DNA of 64,000 nt from Eulemur rufifrons (GCF_041146395.1 NC_090989.1:173445501-173509500), one strand, 5' to 3'; shown: positions 23,301-35,999, numbered from the stretch's first letter. Numbers and translations are program-made. The notes: generated by a model from the letters alone, not told the origin.

Positions 23301-24221
23301 GAATTCCTGGAAAAGAAGGAGTATTGGACAAAGATTAATGTCCACTGCAAGAGTCTACTCCACCCATGGCCCTGGCTGACCAGCTAGCCATGTTCTATTA
23401 CCCCACCTACATGGTGGCAGCTAATTAGATTAGGTCTGAGCTCTGAAGCCAAGTACTATCCATCCATCCAATATTCCTGACTTGTGTGGTTTGGCTGGAA
23501 GAGTGGCATGGGCCAACAAGACTTTTCCTCCTGGAATTGGAAAATTGGAGCCCAAGAGACTGAGCCATTTAGCTGGGGAAGTTGAACTAAATGTTATAAA
23601 ACAGAAGCTATGATAGACAACTACAGGTCATGTGCAACTGAAGATATAGGAAGAAGCCAGTCTTCAGAGACTGGAGATCAGAGCGAAGAGAAACATTGAT
23701 TCTGAGACCATAGAACCTCTGAAAGAGAGATTCAGCGAGTAGCTGACTCAATTTACCGGGAGATCCAGTGTTTGGAAATTTTGTGATGTGAGTAGAACAT
23801 CCACGCAAGAAAAGGATGACACATTTAGTGCTTTGACCCACATGGTCTCATTTCTTCTTTGTAGTAACTCCATCAGAAGGTTTTATTTTCTCCATTTTAC
23901 AGAGAAATAAACTGGGGCTCTGAGGACCTACTTGATGTTTTTTAATGTGATTTTTTTTTTTCAAGCTAGAAAGTCTCTAAGTAGAGAATGCTTTTCTTTT
24001 CCTCTCCTCCAAGTTGCCTCAGAACCTTCAGCAGCAGAGAAGATCTGAACTGGAGACGTGGATTTGGAAATCTCTGCTTCTTGGGCTCTTAGAGGTACTT
24101 ACTGGAGCCACAGAAGGGAAGGAGGCTGTCGAGTGAAGGAGCACAGCCAGGGAATGACCGTGATAGCCCTCAGCTGTTGGACACTCGCTCTGTGCAAGAC
24201 TCTTCATATTATATACTAGTG
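23301..24221. other. Unique sequence, no gene seen
   Basis: A short MIR-like piece (CCATTTTACAGAGAAATAAACTGGGGCTC) is at about 23893-23925. Nothing else recognised. Confidence 0.4.
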
Positions 24222-24690
24222 ATGGTTAATTGAATGTGTCAACTTAACTGGGCCACAGATGCCTTGATATCTAGTTAAAGATTATTTCTGGGTGTGTCTG
24301 TGAGGGTATCTCTGAAAGAGAGTAGTATTTGAATAGGTGAAATAAGTACAAAAAAAAAAAAAAAACGCCCTCCCCAATGTGAGTGGGCATCACCCAATCC
24401 ACTGAGGACTTAAATATAACAAAAAGGCAGAGGACATTTGAATTCACTCTCTGCCTGATTGTTTGAGCTGGGACGTAGATATTCTCCTGCCTTTAGCATC
24501 CTGGTTCTCAGGCCTTCAGACTCTGATTGGAATCCACATCACTGGCTCTCAGGCTCTCAGACTTTTGAGCTACATCCTGGCTTTCCTGAGCCTCCAGCTT
24601 GCAGACAGCAGATCATGGGTCTTCTCAGCCTCCATAATCACGTGGGCCAATACCTTATAATAAATCTCATGTTTGTTATATATGTGATTT
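24222..24690 (+). mobile_element. LTR-like repeat (MaLR/ERVL class, subfamily unassigned)
   Basis: It starts TGATGGTTAATTGAATGTGTC and continues with GTGGGCATCACCCAATCC, CTGCCTGATTGTTTGAGCTG and AATCACGTGGGCCAATACCTT, followed by TAATAAATCTC near the end. This arrangement is typical of a common mammalian repeat with a TG start and a polyadenylation-like signal near its end. An A run at 24350-24365 interrupts it. No coding region is attached. Confidence 0.55.
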
Positions 24691-24711
24691 TTATTTATTT
24701 ATATATGTATA

Positions 24712-24740
24712 GTGTGTGTGTGTGTGTGTGTGTATGTGTG
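24712..24740 (+). repeat. (GT)n microsatellite
   Basis: About 14 GT units with one TA interruption. Confidence 0.9.
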
Positions 24741-25754
24741 TACTATTGCTTCTGTTTTTGTGAAGAGCCCTGAATACTCTAGTACTCTATCAGCAAAAGA
24801 GAGATTGAGGTAGAATCCGTAGAAATTGCAGTCACCATGCTCCTAGGTCCATGAGATGGAAGGAACTTCAAGTAGTTTGTTCTCTACGATTTGCTTACTT
24901 TCCTGCGATGCTCACATTTCATCACTCTCACTTCTGTGCCTGAAAAATTCAAGAGACTCTTCCTTTGACCTTTGAATCTCTAAACAAACCTTGCAAATTA
25001 GCACCGGCCTAAAGGGCCAGGCTGAAGAGAATGAGGCAGGACCTGGAGAATATCAAAAAGTGGGTGTCAGGCTGAATCTGGTGACCCCTAAGGTGACATT
25101 GCCACCTAGTCTTGATAAACAAGGTTCCAAATTGAGTTAATTTTGCCCCTGGCAAATTCAGAACATTCTAACATTTTACTAAGATTCTTAACAACAACAA
25201 CAAAAAAGTAAAGTGCGATTCATCATATCAGCGTTTTACTTTTTAAGGTTATTAGCACACACTGACATACATTTTAAATAATAAATAAATGTGCTGAGAC
25301 GATTTTTTAAATATTCCCTTGTACTTCCTTTTACTCCATGACCCTTCTCTGCTTCCCGCCCTCAACAAATTCGAGCAGCTACACAGCATACTTACAGCCC
25401 TAGGGAAAAAATACCAAAGCAAAATTCAGAGAACAAAGAGACAAAGCCATGGCTTATGAGTTTCAAAATAGGCTGCTGAAACCCATGCCAGAGATAATAG
25501 TTTTGAAAGGGTTTCTGAGCCCCAGAAGCCATGCTTTTGAATATCAAAAAGCCACAGCATACCCTGAACAATAGATTGGGGAAAATAGCCTCCACCCCAC
25601 CCCCAGCTCTCAGACAAGGCACCGTGGGCTGGGTGGAAGAGAAGACAATTGCAAGAGAAGAGAGTCCGTAGCATTGCCTGGAGAGACCACTGTGGTCTCT
25701 TAGCCCTTCAGCTGCTGGTTGTGGGACTAACAGAGGTCTGATGTGGGGTAAATG
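24741..25754. other. Unique sequence, no gene seen
   Basis: No exon or clear repeat. Minus-strand open frames at 25392-25674 overlap one another and show no domain. Confidence 0.4.
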
Positions 25755-26275
25755 GTCAGCACTGTTGACATTTTGGCTGGATCATTCTTTTTTTTTTTTC
25801 CCCCTTGCGACAGGGTCTCACTCTGTCACCCCAGGCTGGAGCTGTGGTGCAATCATAGCTCACTGCAACCTCAAAGTCCTGGGCTCAAGTGATCCTCCTG
25901 CCTCAGCCTCTCTAGTAGCTGGGACTACAGGTGCACACCACCATTGAAGGCTAACTAAAAAATTTTTTTGTGGAGACAGGGTCTTGCTATATTGCCCAGG
26001 CTGGTCTTGAACCCCTAGCCTCAAACAATCCTCCCACCTCAACCTCCCAAAGTGCTGGGATTACAGGTATGAGCCACTATGCCCCACCCAGATAATTTTT
26101 TATTATGGAAGGCTGCTCTGTGCATTGCAGGGTGTTTAGCCACATCCCTGGTCTCTACCAACTAGACACCAGCAATACCTCCCAATTATGACAACCAAAA
26201 ATAATTCCAGACAATGCCAAACATCCACTGTGGGTGGAGATGGGTGCACAAAATTACCCCCAGTTGAGAATCAAT
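25755..26275 (-). mobile_element. MER20 split by an AluJ
   Basis: The left part, 25755-25787 (CACTGTTGACATTTTGGCTGGATCATT), and the right part, 26091-26275 (GTGCATTGCAGGGTGTTTAGCC, then CCCAGTTGAGAATCAATG), are the two halves of one minus-strand MER20. Confidence 0.75.
25788..26090 (-). mobile_element. AluJ-type element
   Basis: A full-length dimeric Alu in reverse orientation, with GACAGGGTCTCACTCTGTCACC, TGCAATCATAGCTCACTGCAACC and TTACAGGTATGAGCCACTATGCC. The CAATCATAGCTCAC reading and the ordinary linker point to the old AluJ layer shared by all primates. Confidence 0.9.
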
Positions 26276-26279
26276 GAGA

Positions 26280-26740
26280 TATAGGTAGATATTACATACA
26301 CATATATATCTTTGTAATAAAAAAGTTATATGTACTTTATACAGAAAACTTCAAAAATACAGAAAATCACCACCAAAATAAAAACTAATCAATACTTCAC
26401 TCACTCAGAAATCATAATTAATGTTTTATGTAATCCAGTTTTTCCTATACATGGACTTTATTTTCACAAAACCAAAAATTGGGGTTAAATGGTAAAATAC
26501 TATTTTGCAATCTGTAATTTTTTGCTTAGCAACATGTCATGAATTTTCATAGAGGTACGATTTTCCTTAAAATAGCCATAACAAAACCTAATTAGCCAAT
26601 CCCCTATTGTTGGATATTTAGGTTACTCCCAATATTTTACCATCATTGGTAATGCTTTGAGGAAGAACTTCATATAATCCTTTGATTATTTTATTAGGAA
26701 AAATTTCTAATAAATGTTCTTAACTGAGAAAATCTAGCTG
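26280..26740 (-). mobile_element. Probable ancient LINE-derived sequence
   Basis: GTTGGATATTTAGGTTACTCCCAATATTTTACCATC and the downstream TAATGCTTTGAGGAAGAAC follow a familiar LINE 3' region. Subfamily and strand are uncertain. Confidence 0.35.
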
Positions 26741-27011
26741 GTATTTTGGGATTTGGATCTATCATATTTACTATCTCGATGGTTTAAGGCATAGTTTTCT
26801 GACTTAACATATACCTTCTATTTCTCTAGTGCTTTTAACTTTCCACAATACTTTCCACTTTGCCAAGCATGCAGGGCAGCTGCCAATTGTCCCATCTTAC
26901 TGATAAGAAAACTGGTATTCACAGAAGTTAGATGACTTACCTCTGGCAACATAATTATTTGGCAAGAGGATTGAAACTCATGTCACCTGAGTCCTGGGCT
27001 GTTAGCTATCA

Positions 27012-27118
27012 GTGCTCACTTTGGCAGCATCTATATATACTGCCAAAACCGAAATAATCCAGGCAAGATCAGTACGCTCCCTGCTCACAAGTGGCACGCA
27101 AATTTGTGAGCACTAGGG
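27012..27118 (+). pseudogene. U6 spliceosomal snRNA pseudogene
   Basis: The interval aligns colinearly with U6 snRNA from its first bases. It shows GTGCTCACTTTGGCAGCAT (U6 has GTGCTCGCTTCGGCAGCAC), TATATACT, AAGATCAGTACG-CTCCCTGC and GGCACGCAAATTTGTGAGC. Several substitutions and small insertions are present. The central ACAGAG-like region reads ATCCAGG, so splicing function is lost. The normal 3' T run is replaced by other sequence. No proximal TATA or PSE promoter is seen upstream, which fits a retrotransposed snRNA copy. Confidence 0.85.
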
Positions 27119-27556
27119 TGTTAGGAAAATTCTTAGTTATGAGCCTATTTCTGAGTACAACTTTGTATAAACTCCCAGGGTCCCAAAATGTAATCAAAGC
27201 TACGGACCTTGGATGGGTAAATCTATTGCTTCCCATGCACGATTCCACAACCAATCTTGTCTCCAAATGCTGACGTGGAGGGTTAATATCTACCGTGCTA
27301 ATTCCAACATCTGTTTCTTTCTTATCCCCAAAGACAAATTAAGTTGGTACAGTCTGTTTTTACTTCCAGCTTCCCTCTAACACAGATTTATTACCAGTTA
27401 ATTTCTTATCAAGGAAAAACAACCCCATCATAAGTATTTTAGATAATGACGTCTAAGTATTTTATATTGCTTCAAGTCTGAACAGTTAGAATAGAGAGTG
27501 CATCCAATGTTCATTACCTCTTAATGCTTGTATTCTTTTTCATGTTTTGATTCACC

Positions 27557-27587
<31 letters not shown>

Positions 27588-28544
27588 TGCTATCCAGTGC
27601 TTAGACATTTTTTAGGCTTAATGAGATTAAATAAATTCTGGGGAGGAGGGAGAAGAGTATGGCTTAATAATGTTTTAAATGGTTTGTAGAAATATTCCTT
27701 CTACCATGGGCACAATTTAAACCAAAGTCAACTTCTGTAGTGCTATGAAGGCTAATGAATGCCTTAATAACGTGCAGAGGAAAATGGGATGAGTTGATTA
27801 GATACAGAAATATCCTAGACCTCTGAAATACAGTTAGGAAAAACAACTCAATTGTACTTAGAGACAGAACTCATGGCAAAGAATGATCCTAACATCCCAG
27901 TGATCCATTTCACTACCCATTAATAATAAGTGATCTTGGCAGCATATGTCAACATAATTGACACTCACTGATTTGAGGGTAGACTTTCAAGCTCCAGATA
28001 AACATTGCACCAATTCCTCTCCATTCTAATAATATCTAGAAAATGAGCAAAATTTAAAACTTCATATAACTTTTCTATATCTTAGAACCTGGGGGTTGTC
28101 AGTCCTTCCTCCAGTTAATTAAAATTCTTTTGCAGGTATGTACTTTTTAAAAATGAAATATTCAACAGACTCTTCTAGAAATTTTCTTTTTCTTTTCCTG
28201 ATTGCCTATTCTAGTCTTTGGAACTATTCTGCATGTGCATGTCTCTCTCCATATGAAAGACTGTTACCTTCAAATAGACTTGTTTTCTAATAGACATCCA
28301 ATTATGTTAAGTACACATTACATAACTTGAAATAAACAAAATTTCTTAGAGTCTGGCAAATCCAAGACGGCTGTTACTTGATCCTTGGAGTCCTGAGCAA
28401 TGGGAAACATGAGATGTCACACTGCTTGGACAAAGAAGGCCAATATCAAATAACAGGGGCCATCTGGACACCTACAGTGTTCGGGAGCTCTCAAAAAATG
28501 TGAAGAACAAATAGGAAAAAACAGGCAAAGCAACAAGAAAAAGG
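27119..28544. other. Unique A/T-rich sequence, no gene seen
   Basis: Contains an A-rich tract with AAAAG units at about 27557-27587. No exon recognised. Confidence 0.4.
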
Positions 28545-28890
28545 AATAAGGAACTCATGCCCACTACAACATGGATGAACCTTGAAAACACTTCCCTAAA
28601 TGAAATAAGCCAACCACAAAAGACTACATATTATATGATTCCATATATAGGAAATGTCTAGAATAGGCAAATCTATAAAGGGAAGAAAAAAGACTAATAA
28701 TCAGGGATTGAGGGAAGGAGAAATGGAGAGTAACTGCTGAATGTGTACAGTGTTTCTTTTGGGGGTAAAGAAAAGGTTCTGAAATTAAGTAGTGGTGACA
28801 GCTGCACAACTCTGTTAATATATTGAAACCACTGAACTATACACTTTAAAGGGGTGAATTTTATGGTATGCAAATTATATCTCAATAAAG
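28545..28890 (+). mobile_element. L1M-type LINE 3' end
   Basis: CATGGATGAACCTTGAAAACA, AAATGAAATAAGCCAACCAC, ATTATATGATTCCATATATAGG and CCACTGAACTATACACTTTAA appear in order, ending in A-rich sequence at about 28910. Confidence 0.8.
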
Positions 28891-28914
28891 TTTTTTTTTT
28901 TTAAGAAAATGAAA

Positions 28915-29724
28915 AAAAAAAAAATCGGGCAGAGCCAGAAAGAAAGAGTCAGAAGAAAAGAAACAAGAGCGTAAAAGGCACAGAAGATTCCGTCACTGAG
29001 AGAAGCTTTTTCACTGGCCTAAGTTGACTGATGAGGTCTCCAGACAACTTTATGTAACTAACTGGAAATTTTTTAAAAAGCAAGCTCAAATCAACATTGG
29101 GCCTATGCTCAGTTCAGCAAGCTAGATTCAGCAAACATTGCCCAATCACATAGTATGTGCTAGCCACCTAAAACATAACGAGATCATGGCCTTTTTGGAG
29201 TCATAAGCTTTTAATTAAAAAGTAAATTTTTTTTTTTAAAGAAAGGAAGGAAGAACACATGTTAAGAATGAGTCTTTTCCGGTGATGGAATTAGGAATAT
29301 TTTCTTTTTTCCAGTAGCCTAGAATATGATGACTTTTTATATTATAAAGAAGGAGGGAAATAAATTTTTTAAAGGAAAAAGTGTTTGAGTAAAATATAAT
29401 AAATGCTCTGTTAAAGCCATGGGCACACAGGAAGTAGTAAGGAGTTGGGCCAGAGGAAGGAAGGTCAGAGAAGTTAGACTAGCAATTGTTTGGTATTAGC
29501 CCCAAGAGGTGGGACTCATGGGCTGAGGATGTTCCTCCCTCCTTCAGGCCCCCACTCCTGGGAGAACCAAAGGGCTGTGCGGTCAGGTCCAGGGAAATGC
29601 CGTCTGCCCTACCTCTCCTCTCTGTGGCCTCCACCCATCATCAGGGCGAGCCTTTTTGCTACAACAAGGACAGGAAGACTGTTAACAGATAAAAGTCCTT
29701 AGGAAAGAATTAGCCTCTGGATTT
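28915..29724. other. Unique sequence, no gene seen
   Basis: Purine-rich at its start (tail of the L1). A G/C-richer part at 29480-29700 has short overlapping open frames without domains. Confidence 0.4.
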
Positions 29725-29955
29725 GGGCCAGTGGGTACCACTTCAGACTTTTATTGTTGCCAAAGCATGTAATATGGCGAGACAATTGCTCTATCGCTGC
29801 AGAAGTTAATGTGAAGAGCTTTACTATTAATATTAATGCCCACACAAGCGTGTGGCAACAGGTGGAGAAAAACCTCTATCTGTTCAGTTATTCTGCAGGA
29901 GAGATGGATACCTTTTCAAAGCTGATGTGCAGAGTTCATTTTTTATTGTGAGCTG
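29725..29955. promoter_or_regulatory. Candidate conserved non-coding element
   Basis: Repeat-free, balanced composition and dense in factor-like motifs: TATTGTTGCC, GACAATTGC (CAATTG E-box), ACTATTAATATTAATGCC (TAAT pair) and CAACAGGTGGAG (CAGGTG E-box). The call is inference. Conservation was not measured. Confidence 0.3.
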
Positions 29956-30099
29956 TGTTCGTCGTCACAGTTCTGATCCCATCACCACTTGCTGTTCTTG
30001 CAATTATCCCAGCCCTCACTGATGGAATGAAAGAAGATGGTAAAAACCACACTGGCTCAAGCCTATGGTCCATCCATCCCTACACTCCCGGGAGGAAGA

Positions 30100-30325
30100 C
30101 TACCGTGATCAATGAGCTCAGGCTTTGGAGTCAGGCAGTGGGGTTCAAATCCTGGCTCAACTAACTCATCAGCTAATTGACTTTGGGAAAGTTATTCTAG
30201 CTCACTGGTGCTTCCTGTTCTCTATAAAGTGAGAGTAGTGTTAATACTTTCCTCATGGGGTGCTTGTGATAACTATTTGAAATAAGATATACACAATCAC
30301 CTGGCACCATAGGTGTTAAACAAAT
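30100..30325 (+). mobile_element. MIR SINE
   Basis: GGCTTTGGAGTCAGGCAGTG, GGTTCAAATCCTGGCTCAAC and TGACTTTGGGAAAGTTATTC are the MIR tRNA-like head and core, well preserved. Confidence 0.9.
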
Positions 30326-30424
30326 TTGAGGTCATTTTTATTAGTTTTCTTAATGAGAGACTCCAAAAGACTCCAAAAGTTTAGAGACTTATGAATTCTA
30401 TCCTTTTGTTCCTTAATTTATTTA

Positions 30425-30515
30425 GCTAATAAACATATATTTATATATAAATATATACAATATACATAGATGTGTGCATATGTATATACATATCAATATC
30501 TATATATTATCTACT
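30425..30515. repeat. TA-rich low-complexity tract
   Basis: About 90 bases of imperfect (TA)n and ATATAC repeats, partly self-complementary. Confidence 0.8.
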
Positions 30516-30519
30516 CTAT

Positions 30520-30960
30520 TAAGACTGTCTTGGTTGCAAATGACAGAAATTCAATTTGACTGGCTTAGGACATCTCCAAAAACTGAGGGGATATTTATTG
30601 ATTCACATATATGAAAAACCCAATGGCAGTTTACTTTTAGGCACAGCTAGATCCTGATACCCAAATGATGTCATCACAAATTTGTCTCCCTTTGTTTTAA
30701 TCTTTGCTTTTCTCTGTGTGCTTAAAATGAGTTAACATACACAAAGCACTTAGAATAGTGTTTAGCTCATAATAAGCAGTACATAAACATTTTCTGCTAT
30801 TATTTCATCCAATCCTCCTCACCACCGTATGAAGCATGTACTATTATTTTTTTTTACATATAAAGAAACTGAGGCACAAGGAGGTCACACAGCTATTTGA
30901 TAAGAGAACTGGGCCAGGCAGTTGGATTCAAGTCTTTTCTTGACCACTTCTCCAAACTGT
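30520..30960. mobile_element. Dispersed repeat plus MIR fragment
   Basis: 30520-30690 begins GTCTTGGTTGCAAATGACAGAAATTC and resembles 22851 onward. 30725-30960 carries MIR hallmarks (AAAGCACTTAGAATAGTG, then AAGAAACTGAGGCACAAGG). Confidence 0.5.
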
Positions 30961-32289
30961 CCCCTCAATGGGCTAAAAAGGAAGGGTGAGCCCTGATTGT
31001 GAAGAGCTAGAAACAAACCCTAAAAGACGGATGCTTTCAAAATAAAGCAAATGAGCAAAAAAGACTGGGTCACTTGTTACCTGAGGGGGTACCATCCTCT
31101 CAAATCTGGTTTTTTCTTTTGAAGCAAAAAATAAGTTCCTACTTGTATAATTAATGCATGAATCCTATTAATCCTTCACAAAGGCACAGTTTCACCCACT
31201 TAAAAATTCTAGAGTCAGGGAGTAATTGGAATATGAGTCCTTGTACCGGTTATTCTCTGTTGACAACTCCATCTCCCAGCCCCAATCTATTTTCTGCTCT
31301 TGCCTGCCCTGCTCTGTGCCCTGTGCAGCTGACCTGCATGGGCTGAACCTCTGGCTCCCACCACCCCTGCTTCTGGTTGGGTCTGGCCCATGGGGCACCC
31401 TCCTGTGTGGATTCAGGCCCTCAGGTGGTGACAGCTTCCCATGGCTGCCAGCCCTGGGCCTTTCACCACCCCTTGCTGGTTTTCTTCACTCAAACCACAC
31501 CTTTGCAAAGAGCCTCTTCACATCAATTCTCTTCAGTTAAAATCTTTTGAGTTTGCATCTGTTTCCAGGCCTCCATCATGGCTTTTGCAGACTCTTGGCA
31601 CTTCTACCTATATGAACTCCTTCCTCCATATTTAAAAAAAAAAAAATACTAAAAATTTTTTATGTATTTTATGACTGTGTTGATACAAAGACAAATATAA
31701 TCCACACCGGATTATATTAATTTTTTTCTACCAATCTCAAAAGAAATGTAAACATTCTGTGAGCACCAGGCACTGTGCCTACTGTGCCTGATGGGGAAGT
31801 TGGCCCCCTTGTTTCCTGCCGGCCAGCACTCCGACAGAGGCAGTCTCTTCGGCCTGTGTGCCTGCTAACAGCAAATGCACAGAAGGTCCCAGGAAGGGGG
31901 GCTATTATCAAGTTAAAATCATGATCCTTGGATCAAATTTCCCAAACAGCCTGTTTCCATTACAGTGAGCCCGACATCCTTGTCTCTAAACAGATCCTAT
32001 TTCCAAGTCACAGCTATGATGACAAGATAATAACAGGGAAAAAAATGGTGTATCTACTGTTGAGTTAATGCCTAATTCATTTACTACTCACCGCATTCCA
32101 GTGACTAAAGGCACAACAATCACATAGTTCATTAATACTTCTCTGTTTCCTCAAGGTAAACATATCACCCTACACCTGAGAAGGAGGGGACATTTTTTTC
32201 CATCTGTTTTCTTCTCAGAAAGATCAAATTTTTTGCTCCCAGTACTGAAAAGCAAGGCTGGAATTGGTTTTGTTTTGTTTTAAACCAGA
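30961..32289. other. Mixed sequence, no gene seen
   Basis: 31240-31580 is C/T-rich with CTGCATGGGCTGAACCTCTGG and may be an old LTR-type repeat. I cannot assign it. No exon recognised. Confidence 0.35.
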
Positions 32290-32520
32290 CCTGAGACGTT
32301 TTTGATGATGAATGCCGCCTTTAATTGGCAATTTGTTAAGTATTGATGATATTGAAGGTTCTATTTAGGATTCTATTTGTTCACCCAGCTCTCAGTCTGT
32401 GGCCATCTCATAGACCAATGGAAAATGTGAAAATAAGCTGGGAACACGCTAAAGCCAGGCAGCAGAAGTATTTTTAAAGCTAAAACAAGCAGTTATTGAT
32501 TTTCTGTTGGAGGTAAACAC
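32290..32520. promoter_or_regulatory. Candidate conserved non-coding element
   Basis: Repeat-free with several A/T homeodomain-like motifs (TTTAATTGGCAATTTG) and a TAGACCAATGG CCAAT-type motif. Inference only. Confidence 0.25.
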
Positions 32521-35500
32521 CTCATACCCTACCTGAACGTGGGACCGATGCAACTTCAAATTCTTTCTTAGCCTTTTTTTTTTTAATCTTCAGTCCTAAT
32601 TGCATGTTAATGCCAGATTTAAATCTCTAAGCCTCTGGATCTTTCTGCACCCCTTCTTGGTGGGTCCTCTGACAGACTGGAGGAACGAGGAGGTCCCAAA
32701 AAGGACAGGGAAGCTGAGACTTTGCCCCTCAGCACCCTGAATATCACCATAAAACTAATGAACTGTGGCAACTGAATTGTCTAAGTTCATTCCAAATTAT
32801 GTCTCGGTAAAGTTCACCTTTGTTTTCAATTATCATCCTGGAATCATAAATGTCGAGTCCAGGGTACAGCTTCTCAGCTCTCTGAATCTTAGGTGCATCC
32901 TTCTTACTGTTAAGCCCACGTAGGAAGTATGTGGGTGCCCACTCTACCAGATACCAGGGCAACGGGGACCGGGAAGTCCACTCCTTAAAAGAAGAAAGAA
33001 GGAAAGAACCTTTTTTAAAAGGCATAAATCTGCAAGGGGCTCTCAAAAAAATTGCCCTGATTCAATGACTCTGCATTTCTGACAGGTTGCTAAGGATCAT
33101 GTGTTTAAGTATATTCTCCTTAACTATTCATCACCCAGTTATAAATTCATGTCTATTTTATATCTTTTTTGTCTTCATTCGCTTATGACTATAGAACATT
33201 TACCCTGACAAGTTTATAAAGAATATTGAAGTTGATACTGACTGGTCTTAGTAGAAATTAATCAAAATCCATCTGTTCCCTTCTCAGTCTGGACAATTTC
33301 ATTACAACTAAACCAGGGATTATGGGATTCTTACATCTTCTTTTTTTTTTTTTTCCCTACCCAGTTCGGTTGATTTAGAAACAATGATTAAAGCTGCTTA
33401 CTTTAAGGAAGATTGTTTCCAATCTTCCCTTCTTGCAAGGCAGAGAAAGATGAAAGCGTCTTGATCCTGAAATATTTATATCTAAGACTGGAGATCTGCA
33501 TCGGAGGCATGATGAACCATTGCAACCAAAGGCTTTTTATTTTAAAGTCATATTTCTTACCTTTACGCTTTCACTGTCCTCACGAGTTTGAGAAAATAAA
33601 CAATAAATACATTCATTGCTCCCCACCCCAAGAAGATTTTCTACCTTTATTTAATTGTAAATCCAGCGTGACATAATAAAGAGACTTTCAGAGAAAGATT
33701 ACCTTTCTGACACTATTTACAGGGATAAATATCAGTTATCCTTATGTGGCCTTAGAACTTCTGCTTTCAGAGGAATGCAGAACACAAATTAGGGGGAATG
33801 CATGTAAGCTTCCCGCAAGGGGGTACCTTGATCTGGGATTGAAGTAATCTAAGGAATTAGAAATGATTACTAGAGAGTAAGTCTGGGTTTACCCGGCCTC
33901 AGACAGGTGCTATAATTAACTATTCGCATTCTTCCTTTTTTTTTTTTTTTCCTTTTTGTTACCTAGTTTCCATACTTTTTCCCCTCTAATGCCCTATTAA
34001 CTCAGGTAAAGTGCTCAGATCTTAAATATACAGTTGGATGAGCTTTGTCAAATGTATGCATTCATAGAACCACCACCCTAGTCAAGATCTAGAACATTCC
34101 ATACTCTCGGTTGTTTTTTTGTGTTTTTTTTTTTCTTTTTGCTATTTTCAAAAGTGAGAATTATTACAGCCCTCTGCTATTAGGAATGAACTCCCCACTA
34201 AATTCAAAAAAATAAAATAAAATAAAACCAAAGGTCTTTGAGTTGGTCCCCTGTGGAGCCAAATGCTGTTTGAAACCAGTCTGTGTCCAGGGCCTTTTTA
34301 ACAACGTAACAAAAAGAGGAACTGATCTTGACCGGCGGGCGCAGGGGACGGCGTCAGGGCCCAAACATCAGACTGGAAGCACAATGATTCCCCAGGACTA
34401 GACGCTAAATCCTGGCAGACGACGCAGCCTTTCATCTTCTGAAATGGGTAAATTGAATGAAGCAAGGCCAATTCTGGGCCAAGCGGTTGGATGAGGTTTT
34501 TTTTTGTTTTTTTTTTTTTTTTAAGTTCCGAATTGTTCTACATCGACATTAAAATGTCAATTACAGCACCCCTAGAAATTGTTCTTCTGTCCTTGACATT
34601 TCCTCCTTCCTCACTAGTTCCCTTGCAGCAGGAAGCCGGCTACCCGCCTCCAGTCCCCAGGCCTGGCTTCGCTGCACCTCAGGGGTTCTTCCTTGTACGG
34701 CAGGAATCCCCCTGGATAAAAGCAGAATTATAAACACTCATCCTTAGACATTTTGAAGGGAATATATATATACAGCGTGAGGAGTGCAAAATGCCCTGCA
34801 CTTCATTCAGTAATCGCTGCTCAGGGACTCTAAGTACAAAAATAAAGATGAACCGATGTAAAAGGAGCTGAATTATGGGGAGTTGGTTTTGCTGCTTTTT
34901 CTTTTTTCTTAACTAAGAGTTCTGTACTGGCAAATTTTACTGTCACCATATTATGATACCACAGTGGAGTTAAGGGTCCCTGAAGCCAGGCTTTTGGGTC
35001 CAATCCCGATTCTGTGAAAGCAGCCACGGACGGTAGGTAAGCCAATGGGTTAGTAAGACTTCATTATGGACACTGATATTTTTGAATCTCATATAGTTTT
35101 CACATGCCAAGAAATAGTCTTCTTCTTTGGAACTTTTCTCCAATCACTTAAAAATGTAAACAACATTTTTAGCTCCCAAGCTATGCAAAAACAGGCAGTA
35201 GCCACATTTGGCTCTCAGGCCATACGTAGGTTGCCAACTTGTGACTTAGTTCTTGAGATTTGTTTGAGTATTAACCCAGGTAAAGCTCTTAGATCAGTGC
35301 TCAGCACATCATAAGCACACTTCTGTGTTATCATTATTATCTAGTGGGGTGTGATGAACGCTACATTCTCCAGGGATCTGGCATCAGTACTATTTCCCAG
35401 AAAGTTGACCTTACAGGCTTCTAGTTTTGAGAAAAAGAGAGAGAGGTCCTAAGAGAGAAAATGATCTTACTGTCTTCCTCCAATATCTAAGAAAGATATA

Positions 35501-35999
35501 GTGAACACTCTCTCCAGATATGGATCCAACATACAGAGTGAGCCATTGTATAGATCTCATCATTTGGGGAATGATTTTTCAAAGCCATTGCTGTCCATTT
35601 TTGCACATTAAATCCCACAAAGAGATTTATTTACAACATTAAATCATTTCTTTGTGCTGCCTGGCTACATTTTTAACTATTGAAATATTCATCACGCACT
35701 CTAAGAACCTAATGCCAAGTGTTTTATGACCTTTTAAAGGATGGCTTCTTTAAAAAATCACCTTCAAATGTGGATGTGAGTTTCCAAGTAGGGCTAAGGA
35801 AGAGCAGTTCATTGTCAAATAGCAAGGGGATAAACAAGAGACCATTGCCCTGAAAAATACCACCAGAGATGGGCTGATTAAACAGAACTGTATATAATGT
35901 GCAAAGCTGTGGGTTAGGGAAGTAGGGATGGGAAGTGAGGAGGAGTTGGGGGCAAAATTTATTTGCTTCTTAGAATGAGAAACATACCCTATTGTCTAT
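32521..35999. other. Unique sequence with T runs, no gene seen
   Basis: T homopolymers occur at about 33340-33355, 33936-33950, 34118-34137 and 34498-34522. 34025-34110 resembles an ancient L1 3' UTR (CATAGAACCACCACCCTAG). A CpG-containing patch lies at 34325-34430. No exon recognised. Confidence 0.4.

Noticed and set aside
34498..34522. T-run thought to be an Alu or L1 tail
   Set aside because: Flanking sequence on both sides is unique. No element or target-site duplication is present.
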